Below are positions 6,241 to 6,556 of a DNA stretch of 6,556 bases, one piece after another. A model generated the notes under the pieces. That model did no database searches and was not told where the DNA came from. It saw only the letters and a list, made by a program, of their open reading frames with translations. How positions within the stretch are numbered: the stretch's first letter is position 1; each line of letters starts with the position of its first letter. This DNA comes from Candidatus Aerophobota bacterium (GTDB lineage: Bacteria > Aerophobota > Aerophobia > Aerophobales > JAGHCO01): positions 1-6,556 of the forward strand of contig JAGHCO010000236.1 of the NCBI GenBank assembly GCA_021160405.1, read 5' to 3'. Made by a program: the position numbers and the translations under genes.

Positions 6241-6556
6241 ATGCAGAGCAGAAGAGGTGTGAAATTGTTTCACAAATTTAGGACAAAGGAATTAACCGAA
6301 GGTCAGTTTGCCTTTTTACTGAATATACCCGCAGGAGTACTTATTTCATTTATTCTACTGTTTCCTCTTGTGTCTTCATTTTCTCTTTCTCTTCACAAAG
6401 TTGGATTGTCTGAGTTAAGAACAGGTGCAATGGCTTTTGTAGGTCCTAAGAATTTTATGAGTTGTCTTAGCGATCCTTTTTTTTGGACTTCCTTGAAAAA
6501 TACATTTATATTTTCTGGTGTCTCACTTAGTCTTATGTTATCAGCTGGTTTAATTA
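6241..6556 (+). CDS. ABC transporter permease, MalF type, 3'-truncated by window edge
   Basis: The reading frame stays open to the window end (105 codons visible of an expected 290-310). It encodes the first part of an inner-membrane carbohydrate ABC transporter permease that pairs with the preceding binding protein. Residues about 20-27 (EGQFAFLL) lead into a first membrane segment at about 28-52. A loop ending in FVGPKNFMSCLSDPFFWTSLKNTFIFSG (about 70-97) follows. This matches the conserved FVGL.NF....DP.FW.AL.NT.IF region of MalF/UgpA-type permeases, and a second hydrophobic segment starts at about 92. The start is uncertain. ATG at 6241 has no good SD and sits at the base of the upstream hairpin. 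TTG at 6265 has AGAGGTG (6253-6259) at good spacing and gives a typical short N-terminus. GTG at 6196 is also in frame, but would place the hairpin inside the gene. Confidence 0.88.
   Translation, partial: MQSRRGVKLFHKFRTKELTEGQFAFLLNIPAGVLISFILLFPLVSSFSLSLHKVGLSELRTGAMAFVGPKNFMSCLSDPFFWTSLKNTFIFSGVSLSLMLSAGLI
6253..6259 (+). promoter_or_regulatory. Possible Shine-Dalgarno for a TTG start of the permease
   Basis: AGAGGTG resembles the strong SDs used elsewhere in the window and ends five bases before an in-frame TTG at 6265. Its GAGG core is seven bases away, a good distance. If used, the permease would start MFHKFRTKELTEGQF, leaving about 20 residues before the first membrane segment, as is common in this family. 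The competing ATG at 6241 lacks a comparable site. Confidence 0.45.

Noticed and set aside
1..6556. CRISPR arrays, insertion sequences, tRNA or rRNA genes
   Set aside because: No regularly spaced repeats, transposase-like reading frames, terminal inverted repeats or RNA-gene motifs were seen; nearly all of the window is protein-coding.

Overview
This AT-rich window (about 35-40% GC by eye) encodes everything on the + strand: seven genes, five complete and two cut by the window edges. In order they are phosphate acetyltransferase (pta, 5' end missing), acetate kinase (ackA), a GlmU-like sugar nucleotidyltransferase/left-handed beta-helix acyltransferase, an acyl carrier protein, a Gfo/Idh/MocA-family dehydrogenase, a family-1 ABC transporter solute-binding protein, and the start of its MalF-type permease. 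Gaps within the first five genes are 2, 38, 16 and -4 nt. A gap of 81 nt precedes the binding protein, and 91 nt carrying a strong hairpin separates it from the permease. No stretch over 300 nt lacks a gene.

Organism: Pta and AckA together indicate acetate formation with substrate-level ATP synthesis, typical of an anaerobic fermenting bacterium. Most starts have strong GGAGG-type Shine-Dalgarno (SD) sequences. The binding protein has a signal-peptidase-I type leader with no lipobox, which suggests a periplasm and hence a diderm more than a typical Firmicute, where such proteins are usually lipoproteins. The low GC content and sugar-uptake genes would fit groups such as Thermotogota, Atribacterota or related uncultured lineages, but the phylum cannot be fixed from this window.

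Layout and logic: positions 2-2133 hold the acetate module (acetyl-CoA to acetyl phosphate to acetate plus ATP). Positions 2172-4754 hold a tight three-gene unit of GlmU-like enzyme, acyl carrier protein and NAD(P)-dependent sugar-type dehydrogenase; the last two overlap by ATGA. This unit may make or modify an activated (amino)sugar, and its acyl donor could be acetyl-CoA or an acyl-ACP. Positions 4836-6556 begin an ABC carbohydrate importer, probably continuing beyond the window with a second permease.

Each gene belongs to a recognisable family, so I see no clear case for a wholly new system. The points most worth a second look are the perfect 11-bp hairpin between binding protein and permease, whose possible outer stem covers a candidate permease ATG; the ACP placed beside a GlmU-like acyltransferase; an Arg where the dehydrogenase family often has a catalytic Asp; and a perfect but apparently orphan SD upstream of the binding protein.
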